DNA of 64,000 bases from Salicibibacter cibi (GTDB lineage: Bacteria > Bacillota > Bacilli > Bacillales > Marinococcaceae): NCBI RefSeq assembly GCF_016495865.1, contig NZ_CP054706.1, forward strand, positions 2,542,001 to 2,606,000, written 5' to 3'. Each line of letters opens with the position of its first letter. The stretch's first letter is position 1. The notes beneath the pieces were generated by a model, which did no database searches, had not been told where the DNA came from, and saw only the letters and a program-made list of their open reading frames with translations. This document shows positions 43,853-53,121 of the stretch, in pieces. The translations under genes and the position numbers were made by a program.

Positions 43853-44524
43853 ATGAACGAAAACTTGTTGGAACAAATATTGGCTGAAATGAAAGGTTTT
43901 AAACACGAGTTAGGCCATTTAAGAACAGATATGGAAACGCAAGGGCAGGACTTACGCACCGAAATAAACGGGCTGCGGTCTGAAATGAACGAACAAGTGG
44001 GTAGCTTGCGATCCGAAATGAACGAACAAGTAGGTGGCCTGCGATTCGAGATGAGCGAACAAGTAGGCGACCTGCGGTCCGAGATGAACGAACAAGTAGG
44101 TGGCCTGCGATCCGAAATGAGCGAACAAGTAGGTGGCCTGCGATCCGAAATGAGCGAACAAGTAGGTGGCCTGCGATCCGAGATGAGCGAACAAGTAGGT
44201 GGCCTGCGATCCGAAATGAACGAACAAGTAGGCGGCCTGCGATCCGAAATGAACGAACAAGTAGGCGGCCTGCGATCCGAGATGAGCGAACGTTTTGATC
44301 AGATTGATTCGCGTTTCGATCAGGTCGATGCAGAACTGTCTGTTATAAAAGGAGGCCAACAAGGTGTTCGAAAAGAAATGACCGATCGTTTTCGTGAAAC
44401 GAATCAACATCTGAGCCACTTGCAGCGCCAAATGAACCTGCTTGATGCTGACTACCAGCTGCTTCTCCATAAGACAGTCCACACGGAAAGAGACATCAAC
44501 CGTCTCATACACGAAGGTCAGTGA
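43853..44524 (+). CDS. Coiled-coil protein with 11-residue tandem repeats
   Basis: This 223-residue, wholly helical protein has a short N-terminus (MNENLLEQILAEMKGFKHELGHLR). It is followed by ten near-identical 11-residue units of the type LRSEMNEQVGG (about residues 42-152) and a C-terminal coiled coil (RFDQIDSRFDQVDAELSVIK...HLSHLQRQMNLLDADYQLLLHKT). The units are 33-bp DNA repeats with few silent changes, so copy number may vary between strains. An 11-residue period fits a hendecad coiled coil. The ATG has GGGGAGGTG upstream. A smaller protein of similar type lies at 63349. The function is unknown; there is no membrane segment. Confidence 0.8.
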   Translation: MNENLLEQILAEMKGFKHELGHLRTDMETQGQDLRTEINGLRSEMNEQVGSLRSEMNEQVGGLRFEMSEQVGDLRSEMNEQVGGLRSEMSEQVGGLRSEMSEQVGGLRSEMSEQVGGLRSEMNEQVGGLRSEMNEQVGGLRSEMSERFDQIDSRFDQVDAELSVIKGGQQGVRKEMTDRFRETNQHLSHLQRQMNLLDADYQLLLHKTVHTERDINRLIHEGQ

Positions 44525-44545
44525 TTGAAATAAAACCTCTTTCTT

Positions 44546-44600
44546 AAGCGGGAAAACTGTCTTCTTTGAATAAACACCGAATGATTGTCCCGCTTTTTTC
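44546..44600 (+). terminator. Terminator of the repeat coiled-coil gene
   Basis: AAGCGGGA and TCCCGCTT pair across a 34-base loop and are followed by TTTT. Confidence 0.6.
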
Positions 44601-44840
44601 TCCTTAGCTTCTTCAGCCCATATGTGAATACACTGTTGGGTGCTTTTCTTTGTTTTACTCTCGCCCTATAAGCATGATCTAACCAACCTCTTGCTTATCA
44701 TTATTTTTCCCAAATAAAATATCATGGCTTTCGGCGTGAATATTTATATCATTCAGATGATCCTTGTCTCGAACACAATCAAGTGAAGGATGGGTTTGTC
44801 CGAATGCAAAACTAAGCCACACATCTATATAGTTATCTGC

Positions 44841-44880
44841 CAAAAAAGACAGAACCCCCTGGACTAGGTCCTGCCTTTTT
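44841..44880 (-). terminator. Terminator of the acyl-CoA ligase operon
   Basis: On the minus strand GGCAGGACC and GGGTTCTGTC pair around TAGTCCAGG, followed by six T. It lies just after the ligase stop codon. Confidence 0.7.
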
Positions 44881-44887
44881 CCGTTAT

Positions 44888-46489
44888 TCATTGCTTTACC
44901 TTGTCCCGTAACGCTCTCTTCAAAAATTTCCCTACCGACGTTTTCGGAATATCATCCATAAAGATCACATCGTCGGGGAGCCACCATTTGGCAAATTGCG
45001 GTCGAAGATGATCGATAATATCATCTTTTGATATCAATACTTTTTCGGCATCTTTGACAACTACACATGCCACAGGACGTTCCTGCCATTTCGGATCGGC
45101 GACGGCAACCACTGCCGCTTCCTGTACAGCATCATGTGCCATAATCGCGTTTTCCAACTCTACCGACGAAATCCACTCGCCGCCGCTTTTGATCAAATCT
45201 TTCGTGCGGTCGACGATGTTGATGGATCCTTCCTCATCAATGGTCACAACATCTCCTGTGTGCAGCCATCCATCCTGAAACGCTTCCCCACTCCGGTCAT
45301 CGCTATGATATTCATCGGCAATCCACGGACCGCGGATGAGCAGTTCGCCCATGTCCTCCCCGTCCCAATTGATATCGCCGTTTTCATTGATGGCCTTAAT
45401 ATCAATACCCGGAACCGCCATGCCCTGTGTCGAGCGAATATCCATGCGCTCCGCTTCAGGAAGCTCCTGTTGATAGCTTTTCAGACGGGATAAAGTTACA
45501 AGAGGCGTCGTTTCCGTCATCCCATAAGCATGAACAAAAGGAATGTTGTAATCCTTTTCAAATTTCTCGATCATTCCTTTTGGCGCTGCGGAACCCCCGC
45601 AGAGGACCGCCCGCAAGCTGCTCATGTCATAATTTTCTTGTTCCAACACTTGCAACAAACCGAGCCAAATCGTGGGAACGCCGGCAGTGATCGTTACGTT
45701 TTCATCTTGAATCAACTCTGCCAACAACTTAGGTGTAAAATTCGGTCCCGGCAACACTTGCTTAGATCCAAACCATGTGGACGAAAAAGGCATCCCCCAC
45801 GCGTTGACATGGAACATGGGAACGACAGGCATACAGACATCATTCTCGGATGCCCCCGCCGAGTCGGCCAAACCGAGGGACAATGTGTGCAACGCAATCC
45901 CTCGATGGGAATAGACGACCCCTTTCGGCAATCCAGTCGTCGCCGACGTATAGCACATTGCTGCCGGTTCATTTTCATCGATATCCTGTAAGAATTCATA
46001 CGTTTCGTCGCCGTCACGGATGAGTGCTTCATAAGAATATACCGGTTCTAGCGATGTTTCCGGAAGTTCATCTTTATCGGTCATCACCACGAACGTATGC
46101 GCAGACGTGAGCTTATCCTTGACCCGCTCGATCAATGGCAACAAGTCTTCATCAATTAGGAGCACACGGTCTTCAGCATGGTTAATAACGTGCACGAGAT
46201 GCTCTTCCGGAAGACGGATATTGATCATGTGGATGACGCCGCCCATCCCGGGGACGCCAAAATACGCCTCCAGATGACGATGGTGGTTCCACGCAAAAGA
46301 GCCAACACGTTCGCCTCTTTGCACGCCAAGTTTTTCAAGGGCGCTTGCCAATGCGCGTGTACGTCTGCCAACGTCCCTGTATGTCAGGCGATGCGTCGTA
46401 TCCAGTGTCCTGGAAACCACTTCTTTTTTCGGAAAATATGTTTCCGCACGTTCCAGCATCGGTGCTACCAATAGTGGTGTGTTCATCAT
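44888..46489 (-). CDS. Acyl-CoA synthetase (AMP-forming fatty acid-CoA ligase)
   Basis: This 533-residue enzyme activates a medium- or long-chain fatty acid with ATP and CoA. The AMP-binding loop YTSATTGLPKGVVYSHRG replaces the usual TSGTTGxPKG with TSATTG. Other core motifs are HAYGMTETTP, GWLHTGDVVTIDEEG and DRTKDLIKSGGEWIS, and the C-terminal catalytic Lys lies in KTSVGKFLKR. The chain-length preference is not decidable. It overlaps the CoA-transferase stop (ATGA) and shares its upstream cre site, so it belongs to a carbon-repressed catabolic operon. Confidence 0.92.
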   Translation of the reverse strand: MMNTPLLVAPMLERAETYFPKKEVVSRTLDTTHRLTYRDVGRRTRALASALEKLGVQRGERVGSFAWNHHRHLEAYFGVPGMGGVIHMINIRLPEEHLVHVINHAEDRVLLIDEDLLPLIERVKDKLTSAHTFVVMTDKDELPETSLEPVYSYEALIRDGDETYEFLQDIDENEPAAMCYTSATTGLPKGVVYSHRGIALHTLSLGLADSAGASENDVCMPVVPMFHVNAWGMPFSSTWFGSKQVLPGPNFTPKLLAELIQDENVTITAGVPTIWLGLLQVLEQENYDMSSLRAVLCGGSAAPKGMIEKFEKDYNIPFVHAYGMTETTPLVTLSRLKSYQQELPEAERMDIRSTQGMAVPGIDIKAINENGDINWDGEDMGELLIRGPWIADEYHSDDRSGEAFQDGWLHTGDVVTIDEEGSINIVDRTKDLIKSGGEWISSVELENAIMAHDAVQEAAVVAVADPKWQERPVACVVVKDAEKVLISKDDIIDHLRPQFAKWWLPDDVIFMDDIPKTSVGKFLKRALRDKVKQ

Positions 46490-47631
46490 TCCCGATCACA
46501 TCCTTTATATTGTTTTCTAATTGCTGACATTATGTCATCCGTATGTTCTCCGAGCCGGGGAGCCACTGATCGGATGGATGCCGGACGCTCGGATAACTTA
46601 ATCGGGAAACCGATGTGTTGCACGTCATTTACGCTTTGGACCATTTCCCTTTCAAGCACCTGCGGATCAAGTGTGACTTCTTCTATCGTGAGCAGCGGTG
46701 CCACACAAGCCTCTCTATCTTGAAACACATCCATCCATTCCGATAAATCTTTTTCGGAAATGACAGCTTGTATCTCCGCTTTTAAGCGATGTTGTTCGGC
46801 TATTGGGGCAAATTGCAGAGGGATGAATGCTTCTTTTCCGATTTCCTCACAAAACGCTTTCCAAAACTTCGGCTCCAAGGCACCGACGGACAACCAGCGC
46901 CCATCTTTCGTTTCATACACTTCGTAACAGGCGTTTCTACCGGCAAGCGGCAACTTTTCTTTTTGAATTGACTGTTTTTTTACAAAATATTCAGGAAGCA
47001 TGGTTTGAAGCCAAGCGATGACCCCGTCCAACATGGAAATATCGATAAATTGTCCGCGACCGGTTTGTTGTTTTTCCAACAACGCGAGCAAAATACCTAC
47101 CAAAGCAGGATAAGCACCCCCACCGATATCTGCGATTTGAACGGAAGGGACCGTCGGCTTTTCATTCGTTTTCCCCATTAAATGGAGAATCCCCGCGTAA
47201 CTCAGATAATTAATGTCATGGCCGGAGAACTGCGCGTAGGGTCCGGTTTGCCCGTAACCGGTTATCGCGCAAAAAATCAGCCCGGGGTTAATGTCTTTCA
47301 ATGTTTCATAACCGATTCCGAGCCTGTCCATGACACCAGGACGAAAAGATTCAACCACCACATCTGCAGTCTCGGCCAATTTTAAAAAATTGTCTTTTCC
47401 TTCCGTTGCTTTTAAATCAAACGTGACGCTCTTTTTATTGCGATTCAAAGAATGAAACAACGCGCTGTTTTCATCGACCATCGGCGGTGTCACACGCGCG
47501 TAATCTCCTACGTTCGGTTCTTCAATTTTAATCACTTCAGCACCAAAATCCGCAAGCAGCATCGTTGCGTAAGGCCCCGGCAAAAGCCGCGTAAGGTCAA
47601 GCACGCGAATGCCGCTGAGCGTCAATGACAT
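46486..47631 (-). CDS. CaiB/BaiF family CoA-transferase (or alpha-methylacyl-CoA racemase)
   Basis: This 381-residue class III CoA-transferase fold protein has the N-terminal GIRVLDLTRLLPGPYATMLLADFGAEVIKIEEP and the segment LNRNKKSVTFDL. The GHDINYLSYAGILHLMG region matches alpha-methylacyl-CoA racemases, where His and Asp act as acid/base. It therefore either moves CoA between acids or epimerises 2-methylacyl-CoAs. Pairing with an acyl-CoA ligase suggests breakdown of branched or unusual fatty acids. GGGGGTGATC precedes the ATG. A perfect cre site lies 39 bases upstream. Confidence 0.88.
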   Translation of the reverse strand: MSLTLSGIRVLDLTRLLPGPYATMLLADFGAEVIKIEEPNVGDYARVTPPMVDENSALFHSLNRNKKSVTFDLKATEGKDNFLKLAETADVVVESFRPGVMDRLGIGYETLKDINPGLIFCAITGYGQTGPYAQFSGHDINYLSYAGILHLMGKTNEKPTVPSVQIADIGGGAYPALVGILLALLEKQQTGRGQFIDISMLDGVIAWLQTMLPEYFVKKQSIQKEKLPLAGRNACYEVYETKDGRWLSVGALEPKFWKAFCEEIGKEAFIPLQFAPIAEQHRLKAEIQAVISEKDLSEWMDVFQDREACVAPLLTIEEVTLDPQVLEREMVQSVNDVQHIGFPIKLSERPASIRSVAPRLGEHTDDIMSAIRKQYKGCDRE

Positions 47632-47669
47632 TCGATCACCCCCTTCCGGCTGTCCGGTTTCGAATGGAA

Positions 47670-47683
47670 TGTCAGCGCTTACA
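47670..47683. promoter_or_regulatory. CcpA cre site
   Basis: TGTCAGCGCTTACA fits the cre consensus TGWNANCGNTNWCA at every fixed position. It lies 39 bases upstream of the CoA-transferase start, consistent with catabolite repression of the operon. Confidence 0.75.
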
Positions 47684-47782
47684 CCCCTGAGTTAATCGTA
47701 GCAGTTTACCAGTAATTGAACAAGAGAAGCGGTAAGAAAACAAGGACTTTTTTCATCTCCCTCCGAAAGTTGTAAGGTACGC

Positions 47783-47811
47783 AAAAAAACAGCCCAAAAA
47801 GGGCTGTTTTA
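47783..47811 (-). terminator. Terminator of the BCCT transporter gene
   Basis: AAAACAGCCC and GGGCTGTTTT form a 10-bp stem, followed by TTT on the minus strand. Confidence 0.88.
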
Positions 47812-47824
47812 AGCGATTGAAGTT

Positions 47825-49456
47825 TTACTGGTTTTCTTCCTCTTCAATCTCGACATCCTCGTCAGGAAGCGATTGCTCGAATTCCTCACGTTTTTCTTCG
47901 AGTTCACGTTTGGATTCTTCTCGATAATTGGGTTCAAACTCTCGTTGTTTGCTTTCCAGACGTAAAATGTCGTACTCGCTGCTTAATGCCTTGATGAGTG
48001 ATATACCCATCAGTATTACGACGAATGCGAACGGAAATGCGGCAATGAGCATCGCCATCTCCAAAGCTTCCAGACCGCCGGACCACAAAAGGACCCCGGC
48101 TGTTCCGGCAAGGATGATGCCCCAAATGATTTTAATATTCATGGAGGGGTTTAGCCGTCCACCAGTCGTCAGCATGGCGAGCACAAACGTCCCTGAATCG
48201 GCAGATGTAATAAAGAACGAGGAAATAAGGATTACAGCGATACCTATCACAAGAGAAGCCATCGGAAGGTTTTCCAGAAATCCAAATAAGGCAACTTCCT
48301 CGCCTGCCTCTGCAACCAGTTCATATAATGCCCCAGCATCCGCATTATTCATCTCAATGCCGGCGACACCGAAAATCGCGAACCAAATCGCACTAAACAC
48401 GACAGGGACAGCTGTAACGCCGAGGACAAATTCCCGGATCGTTCTGCCTCGTGATACACGAGCAATAAACGTGCCGACGAATGGCGACCAGCCAATCCAC
48501 CATGCCCAATAAAAGAGGGTCCAATCATTGAGAAACTCGCGCTCGCCGGTGAAGGCATTCATATTAAACGTCATACTGGGGAGATTCTGTATATAATTTC
48601 CCATCGTCGTCATAAACGACTCAGCCATCTGTACCGTCGAACCAAGCACGAAGACAAAGATCATCAGCGCGATCGCGATGACGATGTTCGTCCAGCTTAA
48701 ATAGCGAATTCCCCGATTTATACCGGTAGTTGCCGACAGAATAAACAGAACGGTCACGATCAAGATTGTGATTAGTTGCGTGACAATATTATTTTCCAAA
48801 CCCTCAAAACTGTAACTTAAACCAGCGGTAATCTGCGTGGCTCCCAAACCGAGCGACGTGGCGATCCCAAAAACAGTGGCAAACACGGCCAATACATCAA
48901 TACTATGTCCCCAGCCACCCTTCATTCGATCGCCGAATAGCGGGGATAACGCAGAACTGATCAGAGCCGGAGCCTGATGCCGGAATTTAAAATAAGCAAG
49001 CGCCAATGCTACGACAGCATAAGTAGCCCACGGATGAAATCCCCAATGGAATAATGTATGTTGCAGCGACTCTGCAGCAGCTGCTGTCGAACCCGGATCC
49101 GCTGATGGCGGAGCATTATAATGTGTTAACGGTTCAGCAACACCGAAGAAAACCAGTCCGACGCCCATCCCTGCAGTAAAGAGAAAAGCGAACCATGTAA
49201 AATAACCGTATTCCGGTGTGTCATCCGGCTTTCCGAGTTTAATTCGCCCATACGGACTAACTACCATAAAAATGGCAAAGAGGACAAACCCCGTCATTAC
49301 TAATAAATAAAACCATCCAAAGTTTGAAGCTAGAAATCCATCAATAAATCCCAGTACCGCCTCAACATTCTCGGGCAAAAAAGCACCCCAGGCAATAAAG
49401 ACAGCAGCAATGGCTAACGCCACCCAAAACACGATGGTTACTTTTTTCTTTTTCAT
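47825..49456 (-). CDS. BCCT family glycine betaine/choline transporter (OpuD/BetL-like)
   Basis: This secondary carrier imports betaine or another quaternary ammonium osmolyte with Na+ or H+. The 543-residue protein has 12 membrane segments. The BCCT signature region is FTAGMGVGLVFFGVAEPLTHY, and the aromatic substrate box is seen in WTLFYWAWWIGWSPFVGTFIARVSRGRT. The long acidic C-terminal tail (REEFEQSLPDEDVEIEEEENQ) is typical of osmosensing members. Its promoter is at 49499-49526 and its terminator at 47783, so it is monocistronic. Confidence 0.95.
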   Translation of the reverse strand: MKKKKVTIVFWVALAIAAVFIAWGAFLPENVEAVLGFIDGFLASNFGWFYLLVMTGFVLFAIFMVVSPYGRIKLGKPDDTPEYGYFTWFAFLFTAGMGVGLVFFGVAEPLTHYNAPPSADPGSTAAAAESLQHTLFHWGFHPWATYAVVALALAYFKFRHQAPALISSALSPLFGDRMKGGWGHSIDVLAVFATVFGIATSLGLGATQITAGLSYSFEGLENNIVTQLITILIVTVLFILSATTGINRGIRYLSWTNIVIAIALMIFVFVLGSTVQMAESFMTTMGNYIQNLPSMTFNMNAFTGEREFLNDWTLFYWAWWIGWSPFVGTFIARVSRGRTIREFVLGVTAVPVVFSAIWFAIFGVAGIEMNNADAGALYELVAEAGEEVALFGFLENLPMASLVIGIAVILISSFFITSADSGTFVLAMLTTGGRLNPSMNIKIIWGIILAGTAGVLLWSGGLEALEMAMLIAAFPFAFVVILMGISLIKALSSEYDILRLESKQREFEPNYREESKRELEEKREEFEQSLPDEDVEIEEEENQ

Positions 49457-49498
49457 CCTAAATCCTCCTGACTTTAGTGTGACGAAAACTCTTCCTAG

Positions 49499-49526
49499 TG
49501 TATAACATTCACGTGAAATCCTTCAA
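49499..49526 (-). promoter_or_regulatory. Promoter of the BCCT gene
   Basis: On the minus strand TTGAAG and TATACA are 16 bases apart, with TG one base before the -10, about 45 bases upstream of the start codon. Confidence 0.6.
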
Positions 49527-49603
49527 GGTTTTATTCCCATATTATGTCGAAATTATGCATAAAAAATTGAAATTGCATCAAATATATTTCACAAATTACT
49601 ATT

Positions 49604-49918
49604 TTACAGATATATCATATAGATAAGGATACTGCTGGATACAATATGCGGCAACAGGAATAGAAACAATTTCAAACTTATGTCGCTCCCCTCCTTGGCA
49701 GTTTCCTTATAATCCCCTCCCATTTGTTTTTTATGCCGGTACTCATCTTTAATGGTAATGAGGCTCACGACACTTAGGATAACAGCCCCCGCCATCGCTA
49801 TCCAACCGGAAATCGTATATACATGGCTAACCTCTTGCGTAACAAGTGCTAATACGAGAATAAGCAACCATAGGATGAGTCCGCTTAAAAACCAATAACG
49901 TTTTTTCCCCTTATCCAA
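49604..49918 (-). CDS. Hypothetical membrane protein, three segments
   Basis: The protein of about 104 residues has three predicted membrane segments (YWFLSGLILWLLILVLALV, ISGWIAMAGAVILSVVSLI and LKLFLFLLPHIVSSSILIYM). A short charged cytosolic stretch lies between the second and third. I favour the TTG start at 49918 because GAGGGAGGGC lies 8 bases upstream; an in-frame ATG at 49936 contains that site. I recognise no family. Confidence 0.55.
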   Translation of the reverse strand: MDKGKKRYWFLSGLILWLLILVLALVTQEVSHVYTISGWIAMAGAVILSVVSLITIKDEYRHKKQMGGDYKETAKEGSDISLKLFLFLLPHIVSSSILIYMIYL

Positions 49919-50089
49919 TCCACTGCCCTCCCTCATTCCTGCGCCCTAAGAAGCCTATTTTTCGTGCACGAAAGTCTGTCGCAATCCTGCCTTTTTCGAC
50001 TGTGCAGTTTTTATGTAGTCCAACTGCCCTTTCACTATCTGAGTGTTCATCATACATTATTACTGATACATGTTGAAAGGGGGATAAAA

Positions 50090-50215
50090 ATGTACGGAGC
50101 AGGCGGAGGATTTGCGTTAATTGTTGTCCTGTTCATCCTTCTCATCATTGTCGGAACATCGTTTGGCGGCGGAAAAGGTTACGGCGGTTATGGTTACGGC
50201 GGCGGTTTTTGGTAA
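50090..50215 (+). CDS. YjcZ family small sporulation-type protein (second copy)
   Basis: This 41-residue peptide shares the hydrophobic block [15 protein letters not shown] with the peptide at 4105 but has the order reversed: the Gly/Tyr-rich repeats (GGGKGYGGYGYGGGFW) follow the membrane segment. AAAGGGGG lies 6 bases before the ATG. The same family is common in Bacillus as several short paralogues. Confidence 0.82.
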   Translation: MYGAGGGFALIVVLFILLIIVGTSFGGGKGYGGYGYGGGFW

Positions 50216-50235
50216 TCATCAGCCACTTAACACGT

Positions 50236-50263
50236 AAAACTCCCACCTTCCGGTGGGAGTTTT
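50236..50263. terminator. Bidirectional terminator
   Basis: AAAACTCCCACC and GGTGGGAGTTTT form a perfect 12-bp stem with a TTCC loop. It serves the YjcZ gene and the converging catalase. Confidence 0.9.
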
Positions 50264-50270
50264 ACTTATC

Positions 50271-52343
50271 TTAAACCATTTGCCGCTCCCAAAATCGATG
50301 GGCAGCAATTGCTTCGATGAATGGTTGAACAAAATCGGTATTATTGTCTCCCTGTACAACGCCCATGCCATCGGCCAAGTTTACGTTTTTTAGCCAAACC
50401 AAGCCTTCATTAGTGGCCGCAATTGGCTTGAAATGCTCAAATGCTTGCCTCATAAATTTAGTTGCGCCCCTTTCAAACATGGCATCGGCATTTTTTCCCC
50501 CATCTACATAGACAGCATCAAACGCGACGGAAGCATCGGTTTGAAACGTATGCACGGACTCCACCTTGCTGTCGTTGACACCTGTGATCGGACCGAGCTT
50601 ATCACTTAAAACCCTTGGTTCTACGCCTGCTGCTGCCAAGGCGTCAATTATGGCTTCCACTTTTTGACCATCGTAACCTTCGGCGATGATAATTGCCACT
50701 TTTCGCGTCTGCGCACTTTTCGTTGTATTCGCCTGACTGAGTGCCGGCGATTGTTTGGTTACATCGGAGCCACCGGAAGTTGGCGGAGTACATCCGATGG
50801 TTTCGGCAAAGGCTGCAGCCATATCCACATCCACACTGGCAAACATGTCAACGACTTTTTGTTTTACGTCTTTGCTTTTCACTTTGCCGACCTCGAACCT
50901 AAACGCATCAATAATATGCTGTTTTTCCGGCTCGCTCATGCTATTCCAGAACAATTTTGCTTGTGAAAAATGGTCCTTGAAACTATCGCTACGCGCGCGA
51001 ATTTTGTGGGCATCGACTCTTTCTTGATAATGGGCATAGCCCCCCTCTTCTTCACTAACAGTGTGTGGCGAACCGTTCGCCAAAGCGTTTCGGTGATGAG
51101 CAACGTTTCCTTTATTGATGGTCTGGCGCATAAAACCTTCACGTTGATTGTTAAAAAACGGACAGACCGGACGGTTAATCGGAATCTCGTGGTGATTCGG
51201 GCTGCCAAAACGGAGGAGTTGCGTATCCAAATAGGAAAACAAGCGCCCTTGCAACAATGGATCATTGGTAAAGTCAATGCCCGGAACGATATTAGCCGGA
51301 TGGAACGCCACCTGCTCCGTTTCCGCAAAAAAATTGTCCACGTTGCGGTTCAATGTCATCTTTCCAATTATACGCACCGGCACATCTTCTTCCGGCCAAA
51401 TTTTTGTGGGATCAAGGACATCAAAATCAAACTTGAACTCATCCTTTTCATCGACGATCTGCACACCGAGCTCAAATTCGGCAGGGTTGCCTAAATTAAT
51501 ATTGTCCCACAAATCACGGCGATTAAAGTCGGGATCAGCCCCGCCGATAATTTCCGCTTCCTCCCAAGAAAGCGAATGAACACCCAAGAGTGGCTTCCAA
51601 TGGAATTTTACGAAATGCGCCTTTCCTTCCTCGTTCACGAAGCGGAATGTATTAACGCCAAACCCTTCCATCATCCGAAAGCTTCTCGGAATGGCACGGT
51701 CACTCATGAGCCACATAATCATGTGGGCGGTTTCCTGGTTTTGTGTCACCCAGTCCCAAAACGTATCGTGAGCGGCAGTCGCCTGTGGGATTTCATTATC
51801 AGGTTCGGGTTTAATGGCATGCACAATATCCGGGAATTTAATCGCATCCTGAATAAAAAATACCGGCATATTGTTCGCAACCAAGTCGTAGTTCCCTTCT
51901 TCTGTGTAAAATTTCGTTGCAAATCCGCGCACATCTCGCGCTGTATCTTTAGAGCCCCGTTGACCGACGACCGTTGAAAATCGAACAAAAACCGGCGTTT
52001 TCACACTTGGATCTTGTAAAAATTTTGCCTTCGTAAACGGCTTCATCGATTCATATAATTCAAACTCGCCATGCGCGGCAAATCCACGGGCATGTACAAC
52101 CCGTTCCGGCGTACGCTCATTGTCAAAATGAGTTACTTTTTCCCGAAAATGAAAATCATCCATAATCGTAGGGCCGCGCTCCCCCACTTTTAACGAAAAT
52201 TCATCCTCATTCATTTTGAGTCCTTGATTTGTCGTCAATGGTTTGTCTCGATTATCATAACTCCTAAACGCTTCCAGCTGTTCATTCTTGCTGTTTTCAC
52301 TAAAATTATTTTCTTCTTCATTGATGTTCTTTTTATCCTTCAC
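50271..52343 (-). CDS. katE: Large-subunit catalase (HPII/KatE type)
   Basis: This catalase of 690 residues breaks down hydrogen peroxide. The distal His84 (RVVHARGFAAHGEFE), the heme Arg136 (TARDVRGF), the distal Asn pair 157-158 (VANNMPVFFIQDA) and the proximal Tyr (GRLFSYLDTQLLR) are all present. The C-terminal DJ-1-like domain (KVAIIIAEGYDGQKVEAIIDAL) marks the large clade-2 type. In B. subtilis the equivalent is a stress/stationary-phase enzyme. The start is GTG 52343 with GAAGGGAG upstream. It has the residues that the paralogue at 40755 lacks. Confidence 0.95.
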   Translation of the reverse strand: MKDKKNINEEENNFSENSKNEQLEAFRSYDNRDKPLTTNQGLKMNEDEFSLKVGERGPTIMDDFHFREKVTHFDNERTPERVVHARGFAAHGEFELYESMKPFTKAKFLQDPSVKTPVFVRFSTVVGQRGSKDTARDVRGFATKFYTEEGNYDLVANNMPVFFIQDAIKFPDIVHAIKPEPDNEIPQATAAHDTFWDWVTQNQETAHMIMWLMSDRAIPRSFRMMEGFGVNTFRFVNEEGKAHFVKFHWKPLLGVHSLSWEEAEIIGGADPDFNRRDLWDNINLGNPAEFELGVQIVDEKDEFKFDFDVLDPTKIWPEEDVPVRIIGKMTLNRNVDNFFAETEQVAFHPANIVPGIDFTNDPLLQGRLFSYLDTQLLRFGSPNHHEIPINRPVCPFFNNQREGFMRQTINKGNVAHHRNALANGSPHTVSEEEGGYAHYQERVDAHKIRARSDSFKDHFSQAKLFWNSMSEPEKQHIIDAFRFEVGKVKSKDVKQKVVDMFASVDVDMAAAFAETIGCTPPTSGGSDVTKQSPALSQANTTKSAQTRKVAIIIAEGYDGQKVEAIIDALAAAGVEPRVLSDKLGPITGVNDSKVESVHTFQTDASVAFDAVYVDGGKNADAMFERGATKFMRQAFEHFKPIAATNEGLVWLKNVNLADGMGVVQGDNNTDFVQPFIEAIAAHRFWERQMV

Positions 52344-52368
52344 GTCGCCACACTCCCTTCCTTAGTAA

Positions 52369-52404
52369 AGCGCAAGCGTCCTTCATCAAACGAGGCGCTT
52401 GCGC
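52369..52404. terminator. Terminator of the spore-coat gene
   Basis: AAGCGCAAGCG and CGCTTGCGCT pair around the loop; on the minus strand TTTACT follows. It lies between the coat gene and the catalase gene. Confidence 0.7.
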
Positions 52405-52418
52405 TGGATCTCATTAAA

Positions 52419-52996
52419 CTACGTCGTTTGCTGCTTCAAGACCGGATAGATCGCTCCTACCTTTTGAATGTCCATGGCCGGGGCAGGCGCAAGTGGATAG
52501 TATCCCTTGCTAACCATATATTGCCAAATATCATAAGAATGATGGCTACTGTTTAAAAAGGAGTTCTCAAAAAACGTACGCAATTCCGGGTTTGCGCATT
52601 CTAAGGCCGCCTTTGCATAATTTGTGGCTGCCGATTTTTGATTGAGCAAATAACCCGTCGCAATCTCCCGATCGTTCGGTTGTTGTTCCGTCAAACGTAG
52701 TTCGACCGGGGGAAGTGGAGTGACCGGCGTTTCGGTATAGCTCGTTAAATTCGGAGTATACGTGTCCGGTTGAAACGTAGAGATATCGGGGCGGAGGCGT
52801 CTTGTAAAAACTCCACCTTCATATTATAATCATTGACATGCATCGGAAAGTGTTGGGTCAACATTTGCTGTAGTTCCGGGTCCTGGGCTTGTTTCATCCA
52901 CGTAGACATACAAGATATCGTGTTGTAACAACTCATGGCCAGTTCGCTTAATTCATGAAATTCATGTCCGGCTAATTGCATATATTTCTCCTCCAA
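52419..52996 (-). pseudogene. CotF-like spore coat protein, frameshifted
   Basis: Two adjacent frames make one coat-F-type protein. The N-terminal part (52745-52996) reads LAGHEFHELSELAMSCYNTISCMSTWMKQAQDPELQQML. The C-terminal part reads NQKSAATNYAKAALECANPELRTFFENSFLNSSHHSYDIWQYM, a typical CotF helix pair. The proline-rich linker PDTYTPNLTSYTETPVTPLPP is in frame with the second part only. Adding one T to the T5 run at about 52812 would restore a protein of about 192 residues. It could be a true pseudogene, a phase-variable run or a sequencing error. Confidence 0.8.
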
Positions 52997-53121
52997 ATGT
53001 CATAAATTATTTCGCAAACTTAGCCTATCCGTGCATATATGGATTTATGCATTCTTTGGGGGTATCATAACCACAAGGAAGAGGGCATTGGACCTCGGAT
53101 CATATGCGCATTTATTGCCCC

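Noticed and set aside
43952..44512. 186-residue frame antisense to the coiled-coil repeats
   Set aside because: It is the mirror of the 33-bp repeats, whose period keeps all frames open. It lacks a ribosome binding site.
44679..44891. A 70-residue frame that starts at the end of the acyl-CoA ligase gene
   Set aside because: A clear intrinsic terminator (44841-44880) lies inside it, and the peptide has no recognisable feature. The ATGA overlap is chance.
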